From Ignavibacteriota bacterium (GTDB lineage: Bacteria > Bacteroidota > Ignavibacteria > Ignavibacteriales > Ignavibacteriaceae), in the NCBI GenBank assembly GCA_013285405.1, contig CP053446.1, positions 2,465,001 through 2,529,000 of the forward strand: a DNA stretch of 64,000 bases. The letters are read 5' to 3'. The notes beneath the pieces are model-generated. The model made no database searches and was not told the origin of the DNA. It worked only from the letters and a program-made list of their open reading frames with translations. The stretch's first letter is position 1; each line of letters starts with the position of its first letter. The translations under genes were made by a program, and so were the position numbers. This document shows positions 20,985 through 30,710 of this stretch, one piece after another.

Positions 20985-21815
20985 TTATCTGTAACTAAAT
21001 CTTTTTCTTGCCCGTTTATTGATTTTAGCTTTAATAGCTTCTACATCCGATTTTTTTTCAATAAGATTTGCCAAAAGATTCTTTACCTCTTTTTGAATTG
21101 AGAATTCAGCCATTAATCTTTGATCATTCTGTAACGATAGAAAGAAAGTCGAATGTTGAACTTCCGGTAACTCATTATCAATTTGGCAGGAACAGTCTCT
21201 GTATTTGAAAATTAGTTTTGAAGGATCATCCGTCATACCAAGATGTTCTATCTTATCAAGATTTGATTTATCAAGTAAATACATAAACAACAATTTTCTT
21301 GCTCGAAAGATCCGTGTTGCAGCAACACCGATAGGAATATCTACTAAATCAGAAATTTTTTCATAATTAAATTGAGCTGATTCTCTCATCATTAATGGAA
21401 TTCGCAGAATGGAAGGAAGCATTTGCAGAGAATCAACTATTTTTTTTGTCATTGTTTCACCGGTTAAAAATGTTGATGAGCTGCTTATTTCCATTTGGAA
21501 ATTTTCTATAAAACTAAAATCAGTATTTTTATCATTTTCTTTCCCCTCATAAAATTCAATAATCTCACGCATCCAGATTCTTTCAATCCAGCTTTGCCAG
21601 TCGGCTTCATTCTTTGTTATATCGCAGTCTTCGATAGCCTCTTTGAATACCTGCTGAATTATTTTCTTTGTTGATTTTTTATCCTGCAAAATCCAATAAG
21701 TTAAATTGTAAAGTTTATCTAATAATGGCAGGGCTTCATTTGTGAACTCATTGCCGAGTTTTTGAAGTTCTTCCTTGCTTGTATTAAAACGATCTCTTAA
21801 ATATTTCGAACGCAT
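20985..21815 (-). CDS. ECF-like RNA polymerase sigma factor with C-terminal extension
   Basis: A 276-aa protein. Residues about 25-95 resemble a divergent sigma region 2; residues about 125-185 (LPSILRIPLMMRESAQFNYE to ATRIFRARKLLFMYL) are a clear sigma region 4 helix-turn-helix. The last 80 residues are extra and contain a CSC pair and a DNELPEVQHSTFFLSL stretch spaced like the zinc-binding anti-sigma domain, though histidine-cysteine ligands are not fully conserved. It lies 14 bases downstream of an M14 carboxypeptidase on the same strand. Targets are unknown. Confidence 0.75.
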   Translation of the reverse strand: MRSKYLRDRFNTSKEELQKLGNEFTNEALPLLDKLYNLTYWILQDKKSTKKIIQQVFKEAIEDCDITKNEADWQSWIERIWMREIIEFYEGKENDKNTDFSFIENFQMEISSSSTFLTGETMTKKIVDSLQMLPSILRIPLMMRESAQFNYEKISDLVDIPIGVAATRIFRARKLLFMYLLDKSNLDKIEHLGMTDDPSKLIFKYRDCSCQIDNELPEVQHSTFFLSLQNDQRLMAEFSIQKEVKNLLANLIEKKSDVEAIKAKINKRARKRFSYR

Positions 21816-21829
21816 ATTAAAACAGCCTG

Positions 21830-23329
21830 TTACTTTTCATAAATAATCGAATTGCCATTCCATTTTTCTAATTTTTGAATGTCAACTACGAATCCATTCA
21901 CAATTGCATATCTGACTTCACCTTCCTTTTTAATAATGAAATTCGCAGGTTCTTCTGTTTTGATTGAAACCTCTGGAATATTCTGTTCACTCAAAAAAAT
22001 ATTGAAAGGGAAGTGCGAATATTCTCCATGAAAATTCTCATTCTTTAAAACTATGTTTGTGTATCCTTCCTGGTAGAGTTGAGTTGGATCTATTTTTGCA
22101 AGTTCATTCTGTGAATGAAAAATATCAACTTTTGTTTTTCCTGTTTCAACGGAATAACCTGAAAAATCAAACTCATCGTAACCGCGAAATACAGAGAGAT
22201 CTCCGATATCAGCAATCTCTGCTTCAAGATAAAAATCTTTTGCTCCATTAATATTTATTTCTTCGAAGTTTATTCCTATGTCAATGGTGTATTCAATTTC
22301 ATCTTTTTTAACCAGAAGGTTTCTGAGAATAACATCCATCATAAACTTTTCGTTTTGTGGAATTGTCTCATAAACATCTAATTCAGTTGTTTCATAAATA
22401 TGGCTTGCAATGCTGTTAAGAGCAGATAAAATTATTATGTAATTAATTTTCCGTAGAAATTGTTTCTCGCGATCTCCTCGCCAACCACCACTTTCAAGAA
22501 GTACAACACTTGTTCCCCATTTAGTAAAATTATCTCCGACTGCTCTCGGCTCGAAATCATCCGGGTATTTTGCAATATGACCGGGAATAAATTCATTTAA
22601 AATGTTAAAGAGATTACCAATAAGTTTCATTGCTTTTAATCTTGGCTCGGTCAAACTCTTTTCATAATCCGGTGAAGGTGCAAGAAATGATATTGATGCA
22701 GGATTAAAAGAATTTCCGGCAGAATAATCTCTTCCCTGATCATGCAGGTTGAATCCAAAACCCGGTTTAATACTATCGAACACTGTTTTTAATATTTTCA
22801 TTTCATTTGTTTGCTGCCTGATTACATCACGATTGAGATCAATTTCAATAATATTTCTTCTCTGGAACTTTTCAGCACCATCCGGATTTAACATTGGAAT
22901 AAAATAAATGCTGAGATTGGCGAGTAAATATTTTTTGAAATCAGCAAATGAATTATCATCTGAAAAAAAATTAAAAATATCAAATAATGCTGCTGTTGCT
23001 GTTGGTTCATCGCCGTGCATTTGTGACCAGAGAAAAACTTTGGTTTTACCGGTTCCAAGTGAAATCAGGTAAATATCTCTTCCTTCAATTGATTTGCCTG
23101 CTTTATCAACTTTAAAAATATTTTTATTTTTCAGTCGTTCGATTAATGGAACAATATCAGAATGTTTAAATCGTCGTGTTGTTAAACTTTTTTCATTGAA
23201 ATTTTCGTACGAATGATAAAGATCCCAGGCGAGTTGTTTTTCCTGTGCCATAATGTTTCCTGAAAATAGAATTTGAATGAGTACAAATAAAAATGAAATA
23301 TTATTGATTCTGAAAAGAGATTTTTTCAT
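21830..23329 (-). CDS. M14 family zinc carboxypeptidase, exported
   Basis: A 499-aa protein with a signal peptide and an M14 peptidase domain in the first 310 residues. Zinc ligands are in QMHGDEPT (HxxE, near residues 105-108) and the later NLHDQGRD; the IDLNRD substrate-binding segment and the catalytic Glu in VVLLESGG are also present. The C-terminal 180 residues are beta-rich and unassigned. It should remove C-terminal residues from peptides outside the cytoplasm. It is the first gene of a pair with the sigma factor. Confidence 0.88.
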   Translation of the reverse strand: MKKSLFRINNISFLFVLIQILFSGNIMAQEKQLAWDLYHSYENFNEKSLTTRRFKHSDIVPLIERLKNKNIFKVDKAGKSIEGRDIYLISLGTGKTKVFLWSQMHGDEPTATAALFDIFNFFSDDNSFADFKKYLLANLSIYFIPMLNPDGAEKFQRRNIIEIDLNRDVIRQQTNEMKILKTVFDSIKPGFGFNLHDQGRDYSAGNSFNPASISFLAPSPDYEKSLTEPRLKAMKLIGNLFNILNEFIPGHIAKYPDDFEPRAVGDNFTKWGTSVVLLESGGWRGDREKQFLRKINYIIILSALNSIASHIYETTELDVYETIPQNEKFMMDVILRNLLVKKDEIEYTIDIGINFEEININGAKDFYLEAEIADIGDLSVFRGYDEFDFSGYSVETGKTKVDIFHSQNELAKIDPTQLYQEGYTNIVLKNENFHGEYSHFPFNIFLSEQNIPEVSIKTEEPANFIIKKEGEVRYAIVNGFVVDIQKLEKWNGNSIIYEK

Positions 23330-23388
23330 AACGATTTTAATTTAATTATTAGCTTTGTTATTTACTAAAAGTAGAAGGAGTTTTTTCA

Positions 23389-23931
23389 ATGGCGACAAAT
23401 ACTCTTAAGATTGGATCACCGGCGCCCGATTTTAATTTAACAGGAGTTGATGGAAAAAATTATTCATTAAAATCATTTTCAGATAAACAAGCGCTGATAA
23501 TTATTTTTAGCTGCAACCATTGTCCTTATGTACAAGCTTATGAGGGAAGAATCAAACAAATTCAGGATGATTACCATGAACCTGGAGTAGAAGTTGTTGC
23601 AATCAACTCAAACGAAGCTAAAGGATATCCTGAAGATAGTTTTGAAAATATGAAGAAGCGAGCAACTGAACAGAAATTTAATTTTTTGTATTTGAGGGAT
23701 GAAGAACAATCAGTTGCACGAGCATTCGATGCCACACACACACCTGAAATTTTTCTTTTTGATAAACAAAGAAAACTGGCTTTTCACGGAAAGATTGACG
23801 ATAATTGGCAGAAGCCTGATAAAGTACAAAATCATTATCTGAGAAATGCACTCGATGAACTTCTTGCCGGAAAAGAAATTTCGGTGCCTGAAACTTTTAC
23901 TATTGGATGTACTATCAAATGGAAGAAATGA
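23389..23931 (+). CDS. Thioredoxin-like (AhpC/TSA-type) protein
   Basis: A 180-aa thioredoxin-fold protein starting with the redoxin pattern (GSPAPDFNLTGVDGK). The active site is CNHC at about residues 41-44 followed by PYVQAYE, the form found in the large group of cytosolic thioredoxin-family proteins that have two cysteines and no signal peptide. It likely acts as a thiol reductase or peroxidase. A good GAAGGAG site precedes the ATG. A plus-strand TAGCTTTG at 23350-23357 could be its -7 element, but no TTG is correctly placed upstream. Confidence 0.88.
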   Translation: MATNTLKIGSPAPDFNLTGVDGKNYSLKSFSDKQALIIIFSCNHCPYVQAYEGRIKQIQDDYHEPGVEVVAINSNEAKGYPEDSFENMKKRATEQKFNFLYLRDEEQSVARAFDATHTPEIFLFDKQRKLAFHGKIDDNWQKPDKVQNHYLRNALDELLAGKEISVPETFTIGCTIKWKK

Positions 23932-23958
23932 AGAGAAGGATTAAATTGCAGAGAAATT

Positions 23959-24603
23959 TTAATACATAAATCCGAAATTAATCGTGATGAAGAAACCGCT
24001 CAAATAACTTTTATATCTGCCTTTTAGTATTTCAACACCTTCGTCAAGAAACTGAGCGTAGTAATATCTCACGTTTATTCCAATCAGGTTGCTTTGATCC
24101 AGACCGAAGTTCGCACCGAATCCGGCATAACCACCAGCAGCATAGTGAACTTGTGTATAAGAAAACGCTCGAAAAAATTCTTCAGCGTACGGAGTTGTTA
24201 GTGCGATCGTAGGTCCAACACCAGCACTAATATACGGACGCAGATTGTCTGTCAATTCATTTTCAAAGAAACGATATTGAGCGCCAAAAGTAAATGGAAT
24301 CTGGAACACCCGGTTTTGTTTTCCAACAGTAAACGTTTGTCCATAGATATCAACGTATTCGATTTCGCGCTCATCTTTGGCTTCAGAAATGGAAACATCT
24401 CCAAACACTGTAATTTTTGTACCGAGTTGTCTTCTATAAAATCCGCCAAAACCAAATCCGCTTTCACCAATTAGCAGGTCAAATCCTAATGCATTATTTG
24501 GGAAATGCAAGGGAGGTTTAGGCGGTGCAAGTTCTCCAATCTCTTGTGAAAACAAGAGAGTAGTTGGAATTATGAACAATATTAAAAATATTAACTGATA
24601 CAT
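23959..24603 (-). CDS. Small outer-membrane beta-barrel protein
   Basis: A 214-aa protein with a signal peptide (cleavage after LLFSQ) and a glycine/aromatic alternating pattern consistent with an eight-stranded barrel; it ends in GFMY. The sequence resembles OmpA-beta/OmpW-type barrels in general. No function can be read. It converges with the thioredoxin-like gene, 27 bases apart. Confidence 0.7.
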   Translation of the reverse strand: MYQLIFLILFIIPTTLLFSQEIGELAPPKPPLHFPNNALGFDLLIGESGFGFGGFYRRQLGTKITVFGDVSISEAKDEREIEYVDIYGQTFTVGKQNRVFQIPFTFGAQYRFFENELTDNLRPYISAGVGPTIALTTPYAEEFFRAFSYTQVHYAAGGYAGFGANFGLDQSNLIGINVRYYYAQFLDEGVEILKGRYKSYLSGFFITINFGFMY

Positions 24604-24724
24604 ATTCTAATAAATATATGGTTCTAAAATAATCAACCATTGTTTATAATCAACAGAATAAATGTTGGTCTAAAGTGAGTTATAGAGATTTTTAGCTTAT
24701 TTTTTCAGCGGGTAAATAACGTAA

Positions 24725-27700
24725 ATGATTATTGCAAAACATCACATAGATAAAATTGATATTGATTTTTTAATCAATTCAAAATTGAGTGAAGGAAAAA
24801 TTGATGAAGTACTATTCATTGTTCCAACTAAAAGAAAAATCCGGTATCTTACACGGGATTTGGTTTCATTAAGTCCTGCTAATTCTCTTTTCGGACTTAA
24901 AATTGAAACTATTGGTTCCTTCACAGAAAAGATTCTTACAGAAATTGATGGTAACATCGTACAGATAAGTGAGCAGGTTGCAATTCTTCATTTAAATCAT
25001 TGTTTTAAAAAAGTAAATCTAAATTATTTTTCGCAATACAGAGATCAGATTCCTTTTGGTACACTTGAAAGAATAAAGAATGTGATTGCTGAGTATAAAA
25101 GGCATGGTATAACACCCAATCGTCTTAAAGAAGAAGCTAAAAAATTATCGGGAAGAGAAAAACTTAAAGCAATTGATATAGCTGAAGTATATGATGAATA
25201 CCAGAAAACGCTCGCGAGAAATAAAATAAAAGAAACTGGTGATGTTTATCTTACTCTGAACTCTAAAAGCAAAAAAGAATTTGATGAGTCATTCAATTTT
25301 ATTTACTCCGGATGCAAATATGTTTTAGTTAATGGATTTGATGAATTCACGGCTCCGGAAGTTGAAATTATAAATGCAGCTTCAGAAGTAAATGAGACAG
25401 AACTTTTTGTCATATTGGATTATTACAAATTTAATCCTGCAGTTTTTTCACATTTGAATTCCTGTCACAATCATCTTTTATCAAAAGGTTTTTCAGAAGC
25501 AGTAGATCTCTCAACTGCTGCTCAATCCAGGTTTTTGAACATAGTACGTGAAAATCTATCCATCAGAAAATTTGATACGAAGGAATCCAATTTTAAAGAT
25601 TCAGTAAATGAAGTATCAGCAGTGAACCGGGAAGAAGAAGTTGAACTTATTGCAAAAGAGATTAAGAAACTGATATTGATCAATAAAGTTGATCCTGAAA
25701 AAATTTGTGTGGTATTTAACCTTATCGGGAATTATTCTGCAATTATTCGGGACAGGTTTAATGTTTACGGAATCCCATTCAATCTTACTGACCGATTTTC
25801 GCTTAACACATCATCACCTGTAAAAGCGGTAATCAATTTTCTCGAAATTCTTGAGAACGATTTTTTTTATAAGAATATATTCCGTGCATTGAGCAATGAT
25901 TTTTTTGCCGGGTTGAACATTGATATTTCAAACCTTCTGAAAATTTCAACCGAATTAAAAATTGTTTCCGGATATGAAATATGGCTGAGTAAATTGAAAT
26001 TGAAAATCTCCGAACTTTCCGCATCAGAAAATTATTCGGGCAAATCTGACAGCAAGATAAATAGCTACGAATCTGCATTATCAGATCTTGAAAAAATAAA
26101 AAAGAGTTTAAAACCCTTTGCGTTGAAAATAACTCCGGCTGAATTCAAGGAAAATTTGTTCACGTTGATATTTAATCTCAATTTTCCTTCCTCTCTGCTT
26201 AATGCTCCACCAGAAGTTATTGAGAATGACATTGCTGCTTTTAATTCCTTTTTGAAATTGATTGATGAAGTGATGGATATGATTCAACTTGAGTACGGGG
26301 AGAAAACTGCTTTCCCTGTTCATTTTTTTCTTAATCAGATAAGAACCAGCACAGTATTTACAAGATATAACGTTTCAGAAAAGCCTGGCTATGGTGTACA
26401 AATAACTACGCTTAATGAAATTCGTGGATTAAGTTTTGATTATTTATTTATTGGTGGTTTGAATGACGGGGATCTTCCGACAAGATTTACACCGGAAATA
26501 TTTTTCTCGGGGTCTTTTGTTCGTGAGGAAATTCGGCACCAGGTTGAACAAAGATATTTATTCTATCAGGCTTTATGTACCTGGAAGAAAAAACTTTATC
26601 TCAGCTTTCCTCAAACTGATGACAAACGTGAACTGGTCAAATCTAGTTTTTTGCAGGATTTTAATTCTTTGTTCGAATCAAAAATAATATCAGGTAACAA
26701 CTTCAAAGATGAAATCTATTCCAGGGAAGAGCTTCTTGATTTTATCGGTAAACTATCAGATAGCGAAAGATTAAATTTAAGATTAACGGACGAGTACGCA
26801 GTTGATCTCGAGACCATTAGCAGAAAAATCGAAGTGGATAAAAAAAGAATTGAAAATCCATTTCAGGAATTCGAATATGCTGGTTTTATTTCACCTGAAA
26901 TTAGCAATAATGTGAAAAAGAGACTTTCTAAAGTAACAGAAGGAGAATTCTCAGCAACTCAGCTTGAAAATTATGCGAAGTGTCCCTATAAATATCTGGT
27001 AGAAAATATTCTCAAACTTGAAACCGTTGAAGAACCAAAAGAGGAACTTGAAGCATTTGAATACGGCAGTTTGATTCACTCAATACTTTATGAGTTTTAT
27101 ACCAAGTTGAAGGAAAAGAGTATCGTTCTTTACAATTGCAGCAAAGAACAATTTAAATCTGCAGAAGAACTATTATTTAAAATCGCAGATAGAAAATTTG
27201 ATAAGTTAAATCTGAATCCCGAGTTTTCTTTTTATGAACGTGAGAAACTACTTGGCTTAAACGGAAGAAGAACGCAATCGCTTCTTTACAAATTTCTTGA
27301 AGAAGAACTTAACAATGATGGAGGATATATTCCTGAATTCTTTGAGCTAAGTTTTGGAAAAGTTAAAAATGAAGAAGTCAAAAATCAAAAAGTAAGTGAG
27401 CCTGTTAATGCTGCGGAAATAAAACTGCGTGGTAAAATAGACAGGATAGATATTAATGAAAAGAGTAAAACTTTTAAAGTGATTGATTATAAGCTTGGTG
27501 GTACAAAACCAACTTCAGAAGATCTTTCGACAGGAATTTCATTACAGCTTCCATTATATCTTTTCGCAGCAAAAGAATTAATAAAACGCGAATTGTTTGA
27601 TAATTACGAACCAGCAGGTGCACAAATATTCTCACTGAAATTCAATGTGAATGATTTTGGGAAGAAGGATGTCCGGATAAAAAGAAAATCCAAAACTGAA

Positions 27701-27883
27701 AACGTTGAGGAAGATGTTTCCTCCTCTGAAGAAATGATTAATATTTGCCTTGAGATGATAAAAAATATTACAAAAGATATATCAAATGGAAAGTTTCATC
27801 TTTCAACATTGGAAAACCGCGAAGAAAAAGTCTGTCGCTACTGCCATTTTAAAAGGATTTGCAGAATTCAGGAAGTTGATTGA
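24725..27883 (+). CDS. AddB-like PD-(D/E)XK nuclease/helicase-related protein
   Basis: A 1052-aa protein shaped like the AddB subunit of AddAB double-strand-break repair nucleases. The N-terminal two thirds has a degenerate UvrD-like helicase fold with no intact Walker A. The C-terminal domain starts at FSATQLENYAKCPYKY (near residue 745) and has the nuclease core around KVIDYKLGG near residue 918. One Cys in YAKCPY and three in VCRYCHFKRIC at the end form the four-cysteine pattern of the iron-sulfur cluster that staples this domain. No AddA partner is encoded within the window, so the helicase motor must be elsewhere or absent. Confidence 0.85.
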   Translation: MIIAKHHIDKIDIDFLINSKLSEGKIDEVLFIVPTKRKIRYLTRDLVSLSPANSLFGLKIETIGSFTEKILTEIDGNIVQISEQVAILHLNHCFKKVNLNYFSQYRDQIPFGTLERIKNVIAEYKRHGITPNRLKEEAKKLSGREKLKAIDIAEVYDEYQKTLARNKIKETGDVYLTLNSKSKKEFDESFNFIYSGCKYVLVNGFDEFTAPEVEIINAASEVNETELFVILDYYKFNPAVFSHLNSCHNHLLSKGFSEAVDLSTAAQSRFLNIVRENLSIRKFDTKESNFKDSVNEVSAVNREEEVELIAKEIKKLILINKVDPEKICVVFNLIGNYSAIIRDRFNVYGIPFNLTDRFSLNTSSPVKAVINFLEILENDFFYKNIFRALSNDFFAGLNIDISNLLKISTELKIVSGYEIWLSKLKLKISELSASENYSGKSDSKINSYESALSDLEKIKKSLKPFALKITPAEFKENLFTLIFNLNFPSSLLNAPPEVIENDIAAFNSFLKLIDEVMDMIQLEYGEKTAFPVHFFLNQIRTSTVFTRYNVSEKPGYGVQITTLNEIRGLSFDYLFIGGLNDGDLPTRFTPEIFFSGSFVREEIRHQVEQRYLFYQALCTWKKKLYLSFPQTDDKRELVKSSFLQDFNSLFESKIISGNNFKDEIYSREELLDFIGKLSDSERLNLRLTDEYAVDLETISRKIEVDKKRIENPFQEFEYAGFISPEISNNVKKRLSKVTEGEFSATQLENYAKCPYKYLVENILKLETVEEPKEELEAFEYGSLIHSILYEFYTKLKEKSIVLYNCSKEQFKSAEELLFKIADRKFDKLNLNPEFSFYEREKLLGLNGRRTQSLLYKFLEEELNNDGGYIPEFFELSFGKVKNEEVKNQKVSEPVNAAEIKLRGKIDRIDINEKSKTFKVIDYKLGGTKPTSEDLSTGISLQLPLYLFAAKELIKRELFDNYEPAGAQIFSLKFNVNDFGKKDVRIKRKSKTENVEEDVSSSEEMINICLEMIKNITKDISNGKFHLSTLENREEKVCRYCHFKRICRIQEVD

Positions 27884-27898
27884 TTTTTTGAAATTGTT

Positions 27899-27926
27899 GT
27901 AAGGGCTCAAAATTTTGAACCCTTAC
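27899..27926. terminator. Palindrome between convergent genes
   Basis: GTAAGGG and CCCTTAC flank TCAAAATTTTGA, forming a 28-bp near-perfect palindrome between the AddB-like gene and the leftward metallopeptidase. Strong T tracts are missing on both sides, so terminator function is likely but not certain. Confidence 0.45.
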
Positions 27927-27942
27927 TATTAAAAACAATTAT

Positions 27943-30519
27943 TTACTTGATAAGCACCATCTTCTTCGTCGAAACAAATGTACTTCCATCTAAACCATTC
28001 GCACTAATTGTATAGTAATAAACACCATTAGAAAGTTTTGATGCATCAAAATTAATTTCGTGATTACCGATACTGTAATCTCTGTTAGTTAGTTCATCAA
28101 CTTTTTCACCCAAAGTATTAAACAATTCGATACGAACATAAGAATCAACCGGTAACGAAAACTTTATCATTGTAGATGGATTGAAAGGATTTGGATAGTT
28201 CTGTGAAAGATCGAATACCGCAGGTCCATTAATTTCAGTTTCAATTACATTTGAATAAGTAGCAGTGCCGTCAAAGTCAATTTGTTTGAGTCGGTAAAAA
28301 TATTTACCCACAGTTAAAACTGCATCTCTGTATTCATAATCAGTTACTTCGGTTGATGTTCCATTACCATTAACAAATGCAATTTCTGAAAAATCAATAT
28401 TGTTTGAACTTCTTTCAATCATAAATCCGGAATTATTCGTTTCAGTTGCTGTTGTCCATTTCAACATTATTCCATCTTCAACTTTAATGGCGAAGAACGC
28501 TGTAAGTTCAACGGGAATATTATCAGTAATAGTGAAATTAACATTTGAAAGATCAAAGAAGACGTTGCCAACTGCTTCAACTTTTATTCTTGCCTGTGTT
28601 GTTGGAAAATTTGGGAGAAAAATATCTTCGGTGCCGTCGTTTGCGGTGTTAGCAGCAAGAGTTTGCGTAAAATTATTTCCACCATCGGTTGATAACAAAA
28701 TATTTACTTGTGTTACATTAACAGGTGCAACACTTGTATTTGCCACATTCCAGGTAATTGTATTATTTGTATTGCCTTGCCAAGTAACAGCGGTGTTTGG
28801 TTGAGTTACAAGAAAAGGTCCTGCAGTATTTGTTACATTTATTGCCTGCATCTGCGCATATTTAACACCACCTCCGCCAGCACGATTATCCCTAACGGTC
28901 AATCTGAAAGTTAATGTTCGTGTGTATGTTGGCAGAATCTCTCCAATCGTTTGATTATTATTTAAAATGTTTGACAGTTTTGGAAAATATCTATAAGGTA
29001 CAGTAACAGGATCAAACGATCTGAAGATCGGTGCATTACCAGAAGGTGAGTTTGGATGTCCTGCTGGTCCGAGATCCATTTCTTCCCAGCAGTATGTTAA
29101 TGGATCATTATCAGGATCAGATCCGGAACCAGTCAGTATAAATGGTGTGCTGATTGGAATTGTAAACCCACCAGCCGGAACAGATGCTGTTGGTTCTCCA
29201 TTTCCAGTATTTGTAATAACGGGACATGAGTTTCCACCGCCAGTAGTTGTATAATTGACAATTTCTACAAAACTTATATTATGAAAGTAATCATCGCTGT
29301 TATTCTGTAAATTATGACTACCGCAAATTCCTGCATAAGCCATAATCGTGCTTCCGCTTCCAGGTTCATACGCAGTGGAAGAATTCCTGTTTCCACCACC
29401 GCAGGAACCTGCGTTTCCATTAAACGAATGATTACCGCCATACTGGTGTCCCATTTCATGGGCAACGTAATCAATATAAAACGGATCACCGATTGGTTGC
29501 GGCAAACCAGTTACTCCCTGTGCTTTATATCCTGCCTGGCAGATAACTCCCAGGTATGCAACACCACCGCCGCCGGTACTGAAAACATGACCAATATCAT
29601 AATTTGCTGATCCAATAACTGCATCCAGATTAGTTTGGTTTTGTGAAAGCATTGCAAAACCATCATTATTTGTGTAAGGATCTGTCGAAGGATTAGTATA
29701 AATGATAAGATCATTATTTGCAATTAATATCATCCTGACTGCAACCTCATTTTCATAAACTCCGGTAACACGATTTAATGCAGTTACAACGGCAGCTAAA
29801 CCAAGAGGAACTGTACCTCCATGAAAATTTGTGTACTCACCGGTTGCAGCGATCGCTGTTCGATAAGTTCTTAATTGAGGTCCAGTCATTACTAACGGAT
29901 TTTCTGCAACTAATTGTTTGATCTGATTGCCAAATTCTGAGTCAGTTCCTAAAAGAGTGCATTCAAGATTTAATCTCTCTTCAGTTGGAGTGTAATCTCT
30001 CTTATAATAAGAAATGTAGTATATTGTTTCACCTAATGAATAAGGATCAATATAAACTGTACCATTTGATAAAAAAATTATTGCATGAAATCCAGCAGGT
30101 GTAACATCAAAACGAACTCTTGCATCTGAATTTTCATCTATTCCTTGCCCGAGGTAAGTTTTTATTTCAGGATATTTAACAGCAAGCTCTTCTGCCATCA
30201 CCGGCGATTGAACAATTTTAAAAGTTGCAAAAGAATTATTCGGTAGCGGCAGACTTAAAATAAATCTTGAATTTTTTACACTGGTAGTTTTCTCTTCAGG
30301 AACTTGTGTTAATGCAGTTGACAAATTTTGTAAATCCAATTCAAGTGTTCGGTAGGTTTCAGGAATTATATATCGTGTTCCAATGGCATCTAATCCTGTT
30401 TCTGAAATATTGCTCCACAAATTTGCAAAATTATTTTGTGCAGTTAAATTATTTGTGCAAACAATAAAAATACTGATGATTAAAAACGCAAAGTTTCTCG
30501 GAGATAGAAAGTAAATCAT
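27943..30519 (-). CDS. Reprolysin-like zinc metallopeptidase with T9SS sorting domain
   Basis: An 858-aa secreted protein. After a signal peptide and a propeptide-like region comes an M12B-type peptidase domain with the zinc motif HEMGHQYGGNH (HExxHxxxxxH) near residue 352. Beta-sandwich domains follow. The last 85 residues are a type A T9SS sorting domain: QNYPNPFNPSTMIKFSLP, a central LFNTLGEKVDEL strand and the final KKMVLIK. It should be exported by Sec, carried across the outer membrane by T9SS and released or anchored at the surface. Family members are broad extracellular proteases. ATG 30519 has a GGAG site. Confidence 0.92.
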   Translation of the reverse strand: MIYFLSPRNFAFLIISIFIVCTNNLTAQNNFANLWSNISETGLDAIGTRYIIPETYRTLELDLQNLSTALTQVPEEKTTSVKNSRFILSLPLPNNSFATFKIVQSPVMAEELAVKYPEIKTYLGQGIDENSDARVRFDVTPAGFHAIIFLSNGTVYIDPYSLGETIYYISYYKRDYTPTEERLNLECTLLGTDSEFGNQIKQLVAENPLVMTGPQLRTYRTAIAATGEYTNFHGGTVPLGLAAVVTALNRVTGVYENEVAVRMILIANNDLIIYTNPSTDPYTNNDGFAMLSQNQTNLDAVIGSANYDIGHVFSTGGGGVAYLGVICQAGYKAQGVTGLPQPIGDPFYIDYVAHEMGHQYGGNHSFNGNAGSCGGGNRNSSTAYEPGSGSTIMAYAGICGSHNLQNNSDDYFHNISFVEIVNYTTTGGGNSCPVITNTGNGEPTASVPAGGFTIPISTPFILTGSGSDPDNDPLTYCWEEMDLGPAGHPNSPSGNAPIFRSFDPVTVPYRYFPKLSNILNNNQTIGEILPTYTRTLTFRLTVRDNRAGGGGVKYAQMQAINVTNTAGPFLVTQPNTAVTWQGNTNNTITWNVANTSVAPVNVTQVNILLSTDGGNNFTQTLAANTANDGTEDIFLPNFPTTQARIKVEAVGNVFFDLSNVNFTITDNIPVELTAFFAIKVEDGIMLKWTTATETNNSGFMIERSSNNIDFSEIAFVNGNGTSTEVTDYEYRDAVLTVGKYFYRLKQIDFDGTATYSNVIETEINGPAVFDLSQNYPNPFNPSTMIKFSLPVDSYVRIELFNTLGEKVDELTNRDYSIGNHEINFDASKLSNGVYYYTISANGLDGSTFVSTKKMVLIK

Positions 30520-30582
30520 ATTTTAAACTCCTAAGTAATGATGATTATTATTAATTAAAACGGTGCTAAAATACCTACCTTC

Positions 30583-30606
30583 AAGTTGTTTGTCAAACAG
30601 CAACTT
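30583..30606. promoter_or_regulatory. Inverted repeat between divergent T9SS peptidase genes
   Basis: AAGTTG and CAACTT enclose a smaller GTTTG/CAAAC palindrome in the 191-base gap between the two divergent metallopeptidase genes. It could be an operator serving one or both. No promoter matching the TTG-N20-TAnnTTTG pattern is visible in this gap. Confidence 0.3.
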
Positions 30607-30710
30607 TTCTTGTTTCATCATCTCATTGAAGATAAAAATTAAACAGTGTTTATTTATTGGTTTAACCACTATTTTAACATGAAATATTAATTTTTAAAAG
30701 CAGGATTAAA

